A stretch of DNA of 64,000 nt from Triangularia verruculosa (lineage: Eukaryota > Ascomycota > Sordariomycetes > Sordariales > Podosporaceae), in contig MU863938.1 of assembly GCA_033296885.1 (NCBI GenBank), positions 62,001 through 126,000 of the forward strand, read 5' to 3'. The notes below the pieces were generated by a model, which was given only the letters and a program-made list of their open reading frames with translations, did not search any database and was not told the DNA's origin. Position numbers and translations under genes: made by a program. Positions 44,837 through 54,583 of this stretch are shown here, in pieces; the first letter of the stretch is position 1, and every line of letters begins with the position of its first letter.

Positions 44837-45550
44837 TTAACTCCACTTGTGTGGGAGTAAGCTCCGGCATAAGGCCGATGCAGGTCGGTCCATGGGAGTA
44901 TCTATATGACTATGTCGACCCGGTTTTGGTGTCTGTCTTCCAAAAGATCCCAGGTTCAAGATGTCACCATTGAAGGTCTCGTAAGTATCCGCTTCAACAA
45001 TCCAGTTTGAAAGTGCCTGTCGTTTGTGTATTCTCTCGCCAGCTAGAGACTGGGCACCGTCAACAGATTGGTATGGTGACCTCTCAGTAGCAGTCATCAG
45101 CCTCAATATAGCAGTCCTTCCAAAATAACCGGAACGGATCATCCAGGCCAGTGTTGTCTGTTGTGCCCGCACCAATTGCGGAAAGCCGGCTCGAGCGGGC
45201 CCAGGGCTGCCCGTGAGAAGGCCCGGGTAAATACTCAGTTGATATTGATGCCGCAGCACCTCTCTAATATGTGTCCACGGACCTCATTTGTCGTTGTTCG
45301 TCCGCGTGCCATTTCAGTCCATATTAAACCCCAATCCATGCCGTGGAACACTATACCCCAGATTTCTGAGCGGATACAGCGTGTTCCACCACACACCAAC
45401 AGACGCAGTCTGGGGTCCCCGGCCGGGGTGCATCATGTTGCCTTCGGCAAATGCAGCCACTCGACCAAAAGAGATCGCGGTAGTAGACTCCCGATTGAGC
45501 GTGTTTCCCTGGTCTGGGGGAGAGATAGAGTTGACAAGTCAGGGAAGGCA
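44837..45550 (-). pseudogene. Unidentified coding fossil with in-frame TGA codons
   Basis: On the minus strand one frame is protein-like from about 45530 to 44837, interrupted by TGA at 45316-45314 and 45286-45284 and by another TGA near 45540. The uninterrupted C-terminal part is 140 codons (phrases PGLLTGSPGPARAGFPQLVR, TTLAWMIRSGYFGRTAILRL, NWIVEADTYETFNGDILNLG). Upstream, in the same frame, are VGVWWNTLYPLRNLGYSVPR and TTAISFGRVAAFAEGNMMHP. Continuity of sensible sequence through the stops argues for a real gene that has decayed. I could not assign it to a family. Tryptophan fits each TGA, so TGG to TGA or CGA to TGA changes are plausible. Confidence 0.4.
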
Positions 45551-45708
45551 GGGCCGGTAAGTGAGCTCGGTTGGGAACGCCTCCATATGCAATGCAAGGC
45601 CTTGACAGCTCAACGGTCTACCATGACGAGTGGGCGGCGCGAGTGAGCATTCTTGCTGCCCGCCCCCTTTTTCTACCGTAGAGTGGGAGCAGTAAGCCAG
45701 TCAGAGGT

Positions 45709-45714
45709 ATATAT
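45709..45714 (+). promoter_or_regulatory. TATA element of the AA9 gene
   Basis: tatata in the context ggtatatatcg lies about 110 bp before the AA9 ATG at 45822, a typical core promoter position for an inducible cellulase-type gene. Confidence 0.5.
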
Positions 45715-45821
45715 CGCCAAAAAGGAGGTGCTTGTCCTCCCAACCTCCTTTTCTGTTCGTTGCTTCGTCAGTGGCTTGCTTCCATTCTTCCATCTTCATT
45801 CCATCAGGATTCCAGTTTAAA

Positions 45822-46959
45822 ATGAAGTCGACATTCTTTGCTGCCTTGACGGCACTCGCCGCGAAGGAGGTTGCTGCCCACGCCACCTTCCAGCAACTCT
45901 GGGTGGATGGTACTGATTATATAAGTCTTCATCTCCATCTCAGGACTGAATGCATAGCTGACCTCCCCAGCACGGCTCCTCTTGCGCTCGCCTTCCTCCT
46001 TCCAACTCGCCCGTCACCAGCGTCGGAGGCCGCGACTTCGTCTGCAATGCCGGTACTCGTGGCGTCGCTGGCAAGTGCCCTGCTCGCGCCGGCGGCACCG
46101 TAACCATCGAGATGCACCAGGTATGGTCTTCTATGCATTTCCTCTCTTTCACCTCTAATACCCAACCTGCAGCAAAACGGTGACCGCTCCTGCTCTCAAG
46201 AAGCCATCGGCGGTGCCCACTACGGCCCTGTCCAGGTTTATCTTTCCAAGGTCTCAGACGCCTCCACCGCCGATGGTACCTCGACCGGCTGGTTCAAGAT
46301 CTTCTCCAACTCGTGGAGCAAAAAGTCCGGCGGCCGCGTCGGCGACGACGACAACTGGGGCAGCAAGGATCTCAACGCGTGCTGCGGCAAGATGGACGTC
46401 AAGATTCCCGCTGACATCCCCGCGGGCGACTACCTCCTCCGTGCCGAGTCCCTCGCTCTTCACGCCGCTGGCCCAAGCGGTGGCGGTCAGTTTTACATGA
46501 CGTGCTACCAGATCACTGTTTCTGGCGGTGGTAATGCCAGCCCGGCGACGGTCAGATTCCCCGGCGCGTACGGTGCCAGCGAGGGGCAGGTGAACATCCA
46601 CGCTGCGTTGGCTTCTTACACTGCTCCCGGGCCGGCGGTTTACTCTGGCGGCACTACCAGAACCCCCGGGCAGGGCTGCTCTGGGTGTGAGTCGACCTGC
46701 AAGGTTGGCTCTTCTCCCTCGGCGATTGCTCCAGGAGGTGGCGGCTCTTCCCCTGCTACTGGCGGCGGCCCATCCGACTCCGGCTGCAGCGTCGCGATGT
46801 ACGGACAGTGTGGTGGCAATGGCTATACCGGCTGCACTAACTGCGCTGTAAGTGATTCTTGGTTGCGTGAGTCCTCATTGTAGTTTATGGATGCTGACTT
46901 TACGACAGAGCGGCTCTTGCAAGGCTGTTTCGCCTCCTTACTACTCTCAGTGCGCCTAA
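45822..46959 (+). CDS. AA9 lytic polysaccharide monooxygenase with CBM1
   Basis: Exons 45822-45920, 45971-46120, 46173-46847 and 46909-46959 encode 324 residues. A signal peptide (MKSTFFAALTALAAKEVAA) is followed directly by His20, the N-terminal copper-brace histidine (HATFQQLWVDGTDY). Other AA9 marks: SSCARLPPSNSPVTSVGGRD, the second copper His in the region ESLALHAAG, and QFYMTCYQITV with the axial Tyr. A Gly/Ser/Pro linker leads to a C-terminal cellulose-binding module, CSVAMYGQCGGNGYTGC..NCASGSCKAV..YYSQC. The enzyme oxidatively cleaves cellulose outside the cell, with electrons from partners such as cellobiose dehydrogenase. Odd: the first intron (45921-45970) begins ATAAGT in place of GTAAGT, yet it is needed to keep the AA9 frame. 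Unless AT-AG splicing works, the gene may be impaired. Confidence 0.85.
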
Positions 46960-47339
46960 ATGCGGGTTGGTTTGGGGGAATTGGGCGGTGGACTGGGGAC
47001 ACTTGAATTCAAGTGGTGGTTTTGGGTGGTTTGGTTGTGGAAGTTGTATGCATAGCATTCGTAAATAGGAGCATCTATCTGTGTATGACCATGATTTAGC
47101 AAATTTTTCCAACTTCGGCTGCATTTGAACCCACGCTAGACGTACCGGTTCTCTTCCTCAAATTCTGCAACGGCTGAAAACGGGTTCGTAATACCTCCAG
47201 GAGACGAATACTTGGCAAAAAGTGTTCATCAAAAATTCTTTGTTGGCCAGCCTTCTAGCATTGGTATATACAACCTGGCACACGTAGTCCAGCACCTCCT
47301 CGCCACACATGCAATGGGTCTTTCTCTTTCTTTCCTTTT
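46960..47339. other. Intergenic region between convergent genes
   Basis: 380 bp separating the 3' ends of the AA9 and complex I genes; no gene seen. Confidence 0.5.
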
Positions 47340-48182
47340 TTACTGGCTAAGGTTCCCACCCTCCCTCGCAAGGCGCTCGGCCTCCAATTCTCTCTCGGCT
47401 TGTCTGTAGTACTTTGCGGTATCAACACCATGCTGGCTGTGGTTAACAAAGTTGAACCAGGGAAGAACGGCCATGAAGAGAGCGGAATATCTCGACTGGC
47501 GGGCGGCAACACCCTGCATAGCAGGAGTGAGCTGACTTTCGCCGTAAATAGGCTCGCCACGCTTGACCTTGTCTACCATCTCCCGCATGTCCATCTGAAC
47601 CTCTCGAGCGTTTTCGCTCATACCGTAGAAGCGTACTGCCGCAGTCGTCAGTCCTTGTCTCAAACAGCATCTGTTCCCCTTCCCTCTAGCCAAACCACTC
47701 TAGGTGCAGCTGAATTCCAGAGTACTGTTTCGATATGGTGCGATGGAGCGGTGACGTACGAATAGACCGTTGGTAAAAGTAGATGAAGCCACCACACAAG
47801 CCCATGGCACCGCCCAGGCGCATGGTCTGGGCGACACCACCCTTTCCGACATATGAAGGAGCGAATCTCTCCATGGCGTAGAGCAAACCGGGGCCGGCGG
47901 CGGCGGCGACGACACCGTGGACATAATCGGACGGCCGGGCGTACCGAATTACACGCTTGAAGTGCCTGTAGTGTTGCCAATTGACATTAATTCCTGTTCA
48001 TGGCTACGTTCGAAAGCTTCGGCGTTTGGTGGAGGGGGGCATACGGGTCATTGTCGATGAGCTGTGGGCAACTCCAGTCAGCATTGGTTCCTTCAATTGG
48101 GTTTCCACACCAAAATACTCACTGGGTACTCGGTCTTGATTTGCTTGCTGATGGTGTACGTGTTTCCGGGAGTGGTCGACAT
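47340..48182 (-). CDS. NADH:ubiquinone oxidoreductase (complex I) 21-kDa accessory subunit
   Basis: Four exons on the minus strand (48182-48123, 48061-48045, 47965-47760, 47635-47340) give 192 residues, all junctions in frame. The protein reads MSTTPGNTYTISKQIKTEYP, then LIDNDPHFKRVIRYARPSDY, GLLYAMERFAPSYVGKGG, LRFYGMSENAREVQMDM and YGESQLTPAMQGVAARQSRY. This resembles, from memory, the Neurospora 21-kDa complex I subunit of the mitochondrial inner membrane. A Gly-rich hydrophobic stretch (MRLGGAMGLCGGFIYFY) is the likely membrane helix. Exon 2 is only 17 nt (LIDND plus two bases). The gene is divergent from csm3. Confidence 0.92.
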
Positions 48183-48539
48183 TTTGACTGACTTGGCCTG
48201 GCCGGCGGTTTCCGTCGTCGTCGTCAAGCAGGGCGGGCGCAGGCAGGCGAATTGAGGTCGTCTGGATTGGCTCGTTCCTTGAAGCTTGCTGGACCCAGGC
48301 CGTTGAAGCTCCAGCAGTGGATCGCTGCCTGAGGCAAATATCTTGTCAAATATGTCTTGGCGAGAGTTTGGATGTGGCTTGTGCAGTGCGGGGCACGCCA
48401 CAACCACTTACACAGAGCTGACGCGCGACGCGCCAGACCGCCGCAAAGTCGCGTCTCCATCTTTGACGGTATTGCGACCAAATCCAAGCAACACCAGCCG
48501 AATCACATAAACTTGAGCAGTCAACCACATATCATCATA
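48183..48539. promoter_or_regulatory. Shared divergent promoter (complex I subunit / csm3)
   Basis: 357 bp between the two opposing start codons must hold both promoters and leaders. No specific motif is claimed. Confidence 0.5.
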
Positions 48540-49769
48540 ATGCCTGCCGCAGCAGCTTCAAGCAAAGCCACAGTTGGCAACAAAAAAGACAGCAGCACAT
48601 TTGTCGACACTTTTCTGGAAGGCTGGAGCGACTTTGACGAAGACGACCCATTCGGCTCCCCAAAGGGGGACAAATCAAAGAAGGCTGACGACAAGAAAGC
48701 GGATGCCAACAGCAAAAAGAGAAAAGGAGCCGATGTTCTTGGTCTAGAAACAGAAGTCGATAAGAAGAAAGCCAGGGTCCCGAGAGTCAAGCTTGACGAT
48801 GCACGGTACGGACTTGACTGTTTCTGCCATCTGCGGCGTGTATGCTAATATTCTAAAAGACTTTTATCCGATAAAGGCATTCCATTGCTTCGAAAAACCG
48901 CCCCAACAAAACTCAAATTAAAAGGCAAAGGTCACGAGTTCACTGATGCCGCGCGCATGCTATCATTCTACCAGGAATGGCTCGACGAACTCTTCCCGAA
49001 GGCCAGCTTTCTCGACGCATTGGTAATGGTAGAAAAGGCTGGACACAAGACATCTTTGAGGAACGCCAGGATGAAGTGGATCGACGAGTTGAAGCCCAGA
49101 GGCGAAGGGGAGGAAGGACCGACCGATGAAGATCCGTTTCCGATTTATGAACATGAAAAGACTCCGAAGGATGCGGGAAGAATTGCGCCTGTGTTTGATA
49201 AGGCGAAGGAACGGCAGAGGACACCTGATCAGGGTGAGAACTTGTTTGGAGACGACGATATCTACAATGCCACGCCAAGAGCCGCGACAAATGGGGCTAA
49301 GAGTGGTGATGTTCCGGATGACGATGATTTGGATGCGTTGATGGCGGAAGCAGAGGCAAATTCCGGACCACCGCCGAGGAGCATATTTGGCAACGGGTCT
49401 GGCAGCATCTTTGGAAACGGGACAAGTAACCACACATCTACGGCACCATCACAGCCACCGGCGAACGACATGCCGGATGACGACGATTTGGATGCCCTGA
49501 TGGCGGAAGCGGAGGCAGAAACCTCGTCAAGTAAACCAAAGGAACTCGTTCCACAAAGGAAAGAGGTGGATGATTTTGAAGATGATGATCTGGATGCTCT
49601 CATGGCGGAAGTCGAAACCCAAACTGCCCCTAAGACAGCGAATGCGACGAAGCCTACGGAGCCTGTGAATGTGGTAGATCATGGTGACGATGACGATCTT
49701 GATGCTCTGATGGCGGAGGCGGAAGCAGAGGGAGCGCCTTCTAAACCTGCCCCCGCTCCCGAAAAATAA
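48540..49769 (+). CDS. csm3: Csm3/Swi3 (TIPIN) replication fork protection protein
   Basis: Two exons (48540-48805 and 48860-49769) with a 54-nt intron give 391 residues. The Swi3 domain spans about residues 83-165: VPRVKLDDARLLSDKGIPLL, LKLKGKGHEFTDAARMLSFY, EWLDELFPKASFLDALVMVE, GHKTSLRNARMKWIDEL. This family pairs with Tof1/Swi1 (Timeless) to stabilise stalled forks and pass the checkpoint signal. The N-terminus is acidic then Lys-rich, with KKRKGAD as a likely nuclear signal. The C-terminal half is disordered and contains four copies of an acidic amphipathic motif close to DDDLDALMAEAEA. The start MPAAAASSKAT is the first ATG after in-frame leader sequence. Confidence 0.92.
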
Positions 49770-50213
49770 GAGAAAGCGGGTGCCCAGAAAGACACCAACC
49801 GCAAGGATGATGAAGCAGCAATGGCAGAGGTGGACGGGTTATGGTGATGCACGGCTGGAACGACGCAAGGGCGTAATCTTCATTGTAAAACAATTAGTTT
49901 ACTGAATTGGCACTATTGTGGCGCCATTGAAATGCTGTCACTGATCAATGGATGCTATAGATATCTCGGTCGCTCGGTGTAGATTATGATGCAACCCTAA
50001 CCCCGCGTGCCTGCCACGCTGTCGTCACACAGGTGCACCCTTGTTGGCCTACCCCACAGAATCATTCTGGCGGGGCAAGTCGACGAAGCTGCGACCTTGT
50101 CTCCAGGCTGGAAGCGTGCATTGTATGGGCATGACATCTACTTTGCACCCAGTTGTCTAGTTGTCACCGAGAAGTGTAGTGGTTTCAGCACACACACTGC
50201 AAACACCGCCAAA
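49770..50213. other. Intergenic region between csm3 and SKI2 genes
   Basis: 444 bp; holds the 3' flank of csm3 and the leader/promoter of the helicase gene. The helicase frame is open back to 50007 but without an ATG. Confidence 0.55.
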
Positions 50214-53200
50214 ATGGCGTCCGATCTCGATGAGGCCATACACCGGCTTCACCTCGACGAGAACGCCTCATTCGATGCAATTGACGACATCCTTGATCAC
50301 AAGGTAGTCAAGCCACCTCAAAAGCAGGACCATGGCGAGCTGCGAGCCGAACTCGAACGGAAATTCCTTTACCCTTCAACCACCTTCTCAGACGAGTGGC
50401 TCAATAAGCTACAGCAACGATGGGACACCCCGATCGACTACTCGCTGTTGTTCAACATCGCGCCCAGCCAGACCCGCACCGTCACTCGCTTCGTTCGTCA
50501 TGGACTCGAGGGCCGTGTCACGGGCTACAGAAATGTTACTGTACCAGCATCGCATGCGACGGCGAAGAACAGCACATCCATGACCCGAAAGCCTGCCAGT
50601 CGATCTGAATTTGTGCGTGGAGGCGCTGGGTTCTTTCCCTTTGCTCCTGGTGGGCTGGAAGGCATCGAATCGACAGCTGCGTTGGAGGATCAAATGCGGG
50701 CTTCAGCTGCCATTGAGGAGGCCGACAGCAGAAAGAAGCTAGAACGCGTCATCAAGCTTGGAACAGGGGGCCTGCTCGAGGTCGCCCCAGGTGTCTCGAG
50801 GGGTATCGATTTTACAAAAAGGGGAAAGGTTTCAGACGAAGAGGCGGAAAGACAAGCGAAGGAAGTGGAAGAGGTCTTGGATCAGGAGCCTGAGGCGGCC
50901 CCTGGCCAAGAGGACGAGGACGCCGACAAAGTTCCAACAAACGGCGCTTCGGAAGAGAACGAGGATGAGGAGGGGCTCGAGGATATCGATGCCATCCTTC
51001 CAGTGGAGTTCCCTGCACTGGAACCTCATGGTAAACTTGCAGCATCTAGTGCCAGAAAAGCCGGCCGCGAGTGGGCGCACATGGTCGATATCAACAGACC
51101 AATGCCCAACTTCCGAGAGCTGGTACCTGATCCAGCCAGAGAATGGCCATTCGAGCTCGACAACTTCCAAAAGGAGGCCGTATATCACCTTGAAAATGGT
51201 GATTCGGTCTTCGTTGCGGCTCACACCTCCGCAGGCAAGACAGTTGTGGCCGAATACGCCATTGCTCTTGCTGCGAAGCACATGACGAAAGCCATCTACA
51301 CATCTCCGATCAAGGCTCTCAGCAACCAAAAATTCCGCGATTTCCGGCAAACGTTCGACGAGGTTGGCATCTTGACTGGTGATGTCCAGATCAATCCGGA
51401 GGCTAGCTGTCTGATCATGACTACGGAAATTCTGCGAAGTATGCTCTATCGCGGAGCCGATCTGATTCGCGATGTTGAGTTCGTCATCTTCGACGAGGTC
51501 CATTACGTAAACGACTTCGAGCGTGGTGTAGTGTGGGAAGAGGTCATCATCATGTTGCCTGAGCATGTGTCGTTGATTCTTCTCTCTGCTACCGTTCCCA
51601 ATACCCATGAGTTCGCTTCGTGGGTTGGACGCACAAAGCGGAAAGACATCTACGTAATCTCTACGCCAAAGAGACCCGTGCCTTTGGAGCATTATCTTTG
51701 GGCCAACAAGAACATCTACAAGATTGTTGACTCGGAGAAGAAATTTGTCGAGAAGGGCTGGAAGGACGCCAATGCGGCGATGCAAGGCAAGGACAAGCCG
51801 CCAAAGGCGATTGAGGCTGCGCCAGCTCGGGGTGGCGGCAACCAGAGGGGTGGCGGTCGTGGAGGGCCGCAAAGAGGAGGTAATCAGCAGCGCGGTGGCG
51901 GCCGAGGTGGCGGACAGCAGCAGCGCGGGAGAGGCGGACCACCTCGTGCAAGCCACAATCCTGGCCATATGGGTCGGACAGGTCGGCCCGGAGGATTTAC
52001 CTCTGCTGCTCAGGACAAGAACTTGTGGGTTCACTTGGTTCAGTTCCTCAAGAAGCAGAACCTCCTGCCAGCGTGCATCTTCGTTTTCTCAAAGAAAAGA
52101 TGTGAGGAAAACGCCGATGCCCTGAGCAATCAGGACTTCTGCACCGCTCAGGAGAAGAGTGCCATTCACATGACGATTGAGAAATCGATTGCTCGTCTGA
52201 AACCAGAGGATAGGACTCTTCCCCAGATTGTGCGCCTCCGGGAGTTACTCTCGCGAGGTATCGCCGTACATCACGGCGGTTTGCTTCCAATTGTCAAAGA
52301 GTTGGTTGAAATTCTCTTTGCACAAACACTTGTCAAGGTCCTCTTTGCGACCGAGACCTTTGCCATGGGCTTGAATCTGCCTACGAGAACAGTTGTCTTC
52401 TCCGGGTACCGCAAGCATGACGGCCACTCCTTCCGCAACCTTCTTCCCGGCGAATATACCCAGATGGCTGGTCGCGCTGGTCGACGTGGTCTCGATACTG
52501 TTGGCTCTGTCATCATTGTTCCCCCAGGAGGCGATGAAGCGCCCCCCGTCACCGATCTCAGGCAGATGATTCTCGGAGAGCCTAGCAAGCTCCGGTCTCA
52601 GTTCCGCCTGACTTACAACATGATCCTCAACTTGCTACGCGTCGAAGCTTTGAAGATTGAAGAAATGATTAAGCGTAGTTTCTCAGAACACGCGACCCAG
52701 CAGCTCCTCCCTGAGCATGAGAAAGCGGTCAAGCTATCCGAGGCAGATCTAGCCAAGGTCAAGAGAGATCCTTGTGCCACTTGTGATAATCACATGGATG
52801 AATTCCACCAGGCTGGTGAGGACTTCAAGCAGTCGACAGCGGAGCTGTACCGTTCGCTGTTGAATATTCCCATTGGTCGGAAGATGTTCACACCGGGTCG
52901 TCTCATCGTCTGGATGAAGGAGGGTGTGCGCACCCCGGGTTTGTTGCTTGCCGAAGGCGCCAGTACTAAAAGCAGCGAGACTACTCCAATGCTGCACATT
53001 CTCGAAATTAGGACGAATCGGGAAATCCGCAATGATACGGACTTGCTTCCTTTTGTATCGAACCTTCGGAAGTACTACACGCCATTGCCGCAAGCAAAGA
53101 GGCATATCGGCACCAAGACGCTTCACGTCCCCCTGAGTGAGCTGGTCTGCTTGACCAAATACGTCACCAAGGGCATCTTGCCGGACATCTTCAACAGCGG

Positions 53201-54071
53201 CGAAGGCTACCAAAAGGCCAAGGACAAGCTGCACAGCATCTGCCGGACGTGGTCGTGTGATCACTGGGATGAGATGGACCTGGGTCGCATCAAAAGCTTA
53301 GCTGTTCACGACATTATCAACAGGCGTCGTGAAGCAGAAGTAAAGCTTACCAAATCGGTCGCAACTCAATGCGAACACTTTTTGAAGCACTACGCCATGT
53401 GCCATGATCAGTGGCTCATCAAGACCAACATCGACCAGCTCCGCCAGGCCCTATCGAACCAGAACCTACAGCTCCTCCCCGACTACGAGCAGCGTATCGA
53501 GGTTCTCAAGGACCTGCGCTTCATCGACGAGGAAACGCGCATCCAGCTCAAGGGCAAGGTCGCCTGTGAGATCCACTCGGGTGACGAGCTCGTGCTTACC
53601 GAGCTGATTCTGGAAAACGTCCTTGCCGACTATGAGCCCGCCGAAATCGCCGCTTTGCTCTCGGCGTTTGTCTTCCAGGAGAAAACGGACTCGGTGCCGA
53701 AGCTGACGTCCAACTTGGAGAAGGGCATGAAGACGATTGTCGAGCTGTCCGAAAAGGTCAACGCGGTGCAGACGCTTCACCAGGTCATCCAGACATCGGA
53801 GGAATCCAACGACTTTGTCAGCAAGCCCCGGTTCGGCTTGATGGAGGTGGTGTACGAGTGGGCAAAGGGGGTGAGCTTTAAAAATATCACCAACTTGACT
53901 GACGTGCTGGAGGGTACGATTGTGCGGACCATCTCCAGGCTGGATGAGACGTGCAGAGAGGTGAAGAATGCGGCTAGGATTATCGGTGATCCGGAACTTT
54001 ATCAAAAGATGACGGTGGCGCAGGAGTTGATCAGGAGGGACATTACTGCTGTGGCTAGTCTTTACATGTAG
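50214..54071 (+). CDS. ski2: Ski2-type DExH RNA helicase (Ski complex)
   Basis: An intronless gene for 1,285 residues from MASDLDEAIHRLHLDENASF. Helicase motifs are complete: Walker A AHTSAGKT (about residue 336), YTSPIKALSNQKFRDF, motif II DEVH (about 428), LLSATVPN (motif III), FATETFAMGLNLPTRTVVFS and motif VI QMAGRAGRRG. The C-terminal DSHCT domain is present (AALLSAFVFQEKTDS and NITNLTDVLEGTIVRTISRL), ending ITAVASLYM as in the family. Ski2 threads RNA into the cytosolic exosome with Ski3 and Ski8. An RGG tract of about 45 residues (51820-51945, ARGGGNQRGGGRGG..) lies between the two RecA domains. Length and order match Ski2 better than Mtr4 because of the long N-terminal region (about 330 residues before Walker A). 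Confidence 0.93.
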   Translation: MASDLDEAIHRLHLDENASFDAIDDILDHKVVKPPQKQDHGELRAELERKFLYPSTTFSDEWLNKLQQRWDTPIDYSLLFNIAPSQTRTVTRFVRHGLEGRVTGYRNVTVPASHATAKNSTSMTRKPASRSEFVRGGAGFFPFAPGGLEGIESTAALEDQMRASAAIEEADSRKKLERVIKLGTGGLLEVAPGVSRGIDFTKRGKVSDEEAERQAKEVEEVLDQEPEAAPGQEDEDADKVPTNGASEENEDEEGLEDIDAILPVEFPALEPHGKLAASSARKAGREWAHMVDINRPMPNFRELVPDPAREWPFELDNFQKEAVYHLENGDSVFVAAHTSAGKTVVAEYAIALAAKHMTKAIYTSPIKALSNQKFRDFRQTFDEVGILTGDVQINPEASCLIMTTEILRSMLYRGADLIRDVEFVIFDEVHYVNDFERGVVWEEVIIMLPEHVSLILLSATVPNTHEFASWVGRTKRKDIYVISTPKRPVPLEHYLWANKNIYKIVDSEKKFVEKGWKDANAAMQGKDKPPKAIEAAPARGGGNQRGGGRGGPQRGGNQQRGGGRGGGQQQRGRGGPPRASHNPGHMGRTGRPGGFTSAAQDKNLWVHLVQFLKKQNLLPACIFVFSKKRCEENADALSNQDFCTAQEKSAIHMTIEKSIARLKPEDRTLPQIVRLRELLSRGIAVHHGGLLPIVKELVEILFAQTLVKVLFATETFAMGLNLPTRTVVFSGYRKHDGHSFRNLLPGEYTQMAGRAGRRGLDTVGSVIIVPPGGDEAPPVTDLRQMILGEPSKLRSQFRLTYNMILNLLRVEALKIEEMIKRSFSEHATQQLLPEHEKAVKLSEADLAKVKRDPCATCDNHMDEFHQAGEDFKQSTAELYRSLLNIPIGRKMFTPGRLIVWMKEGVRTPGLLLAEGASTKSSETTPMLHILEIRTNREIRNDTDLLPFVSNLRKYYTPLPQAKRHIGTKTLHVPLSELVCLTKYVTKGILPDIFNSGEGYQKAKDKLHSICRTWSCDHWDEMDLGRIKSLAVHDIINRRREAEVKLTKSVATQCEHFLKHYAMCHDQWLIKTNIDQLRQALSNQNLQLLPDYEQRIEVLKDLRFIDEETRIQLKGKVACEIHSGDELVLTELILENVLADYEPAEIAALLSAFVFQEKTDSVPKLTSNLEKGMKTIVELSEKVNAVQTLHQVIQTSEESNDFVSKPRFGLMEVVYEWAKGVSFKNITNLTDVLEGTIVRTISRLDETCREVKNAARIIGDPELYQKMTVAQELIRRDITAVASLYM

Positions 54072-54583
54072 GCTGGCTGTTGCTATGCATGATGTTATGG
54101 GTTATTTGGTAGCCAATTGGGAGTTATGGGTATATGGTGGGCGCCACTTGCTAGCGAGATGAATGGTAGCTCTGGAGGAAAATATGGGCCGCTTGCGACG
54201 ATGTAGTATTGCTTCAAGATACGATGTCATATGGGCGCGAGGAACATGTGCTCGTCTCACTCAAGGCGTGGATCAGAAGCGTTGATAACGGTATAAAATA
54301 CTCGCTTTTGCGATGTCTTTGCAAAGCTTGAACCACATTGACGTGATATGTGATCTATTCCAACACTTTCCCGCCCACCACAAAACCAGATCTCATGTTT
54401 CACGCCACTTCAGAAACCCCAAAGCATCACATCTGGCAGCATCAAAGGCTGATGAAAACGCCAAAACGCCAAGTCGAAGATTTGCCTCCTTAACCAATGA
54501 ACCCAAATATACCTCGTTCGTAATCTCGTACTCATCAATCCCTTCCCGTCCCGCCCAAAACTTCCCAAACCCAACAAGAACGT
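54072..54583. other. Intergenic region between convergent genes
   Basis: About 0.5 kb of 3' flank for the SKI2 and DID2 genes; no gene seen. Confidence 0.5.

Noticed and set aside
45732..46103. Unspliced AA9 frame as a separate 123-residue protein
   Set aside because: After GTDY the sequence is out of the AA9 frame; the true continuation lies in the next exon's frame.
47660..47980. 106-codon Arg-rich minus-strand frame in the complex I gene
   Set aside because: Shadow of the complex I exon 3, which is in another frame.
50007..50213. N-terminal 69-residue extension of Ski2
   Set aside because: It begins at a non-ATG codon and has no family-like sequence; the ATG at 50214 starts the conserved protein.
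50832..52034. 400-codon open frame antisense to the SKI2 gene
   Set aside because: It mirrors the codon bias of the helicase gene and has no domain; a shadow frame.
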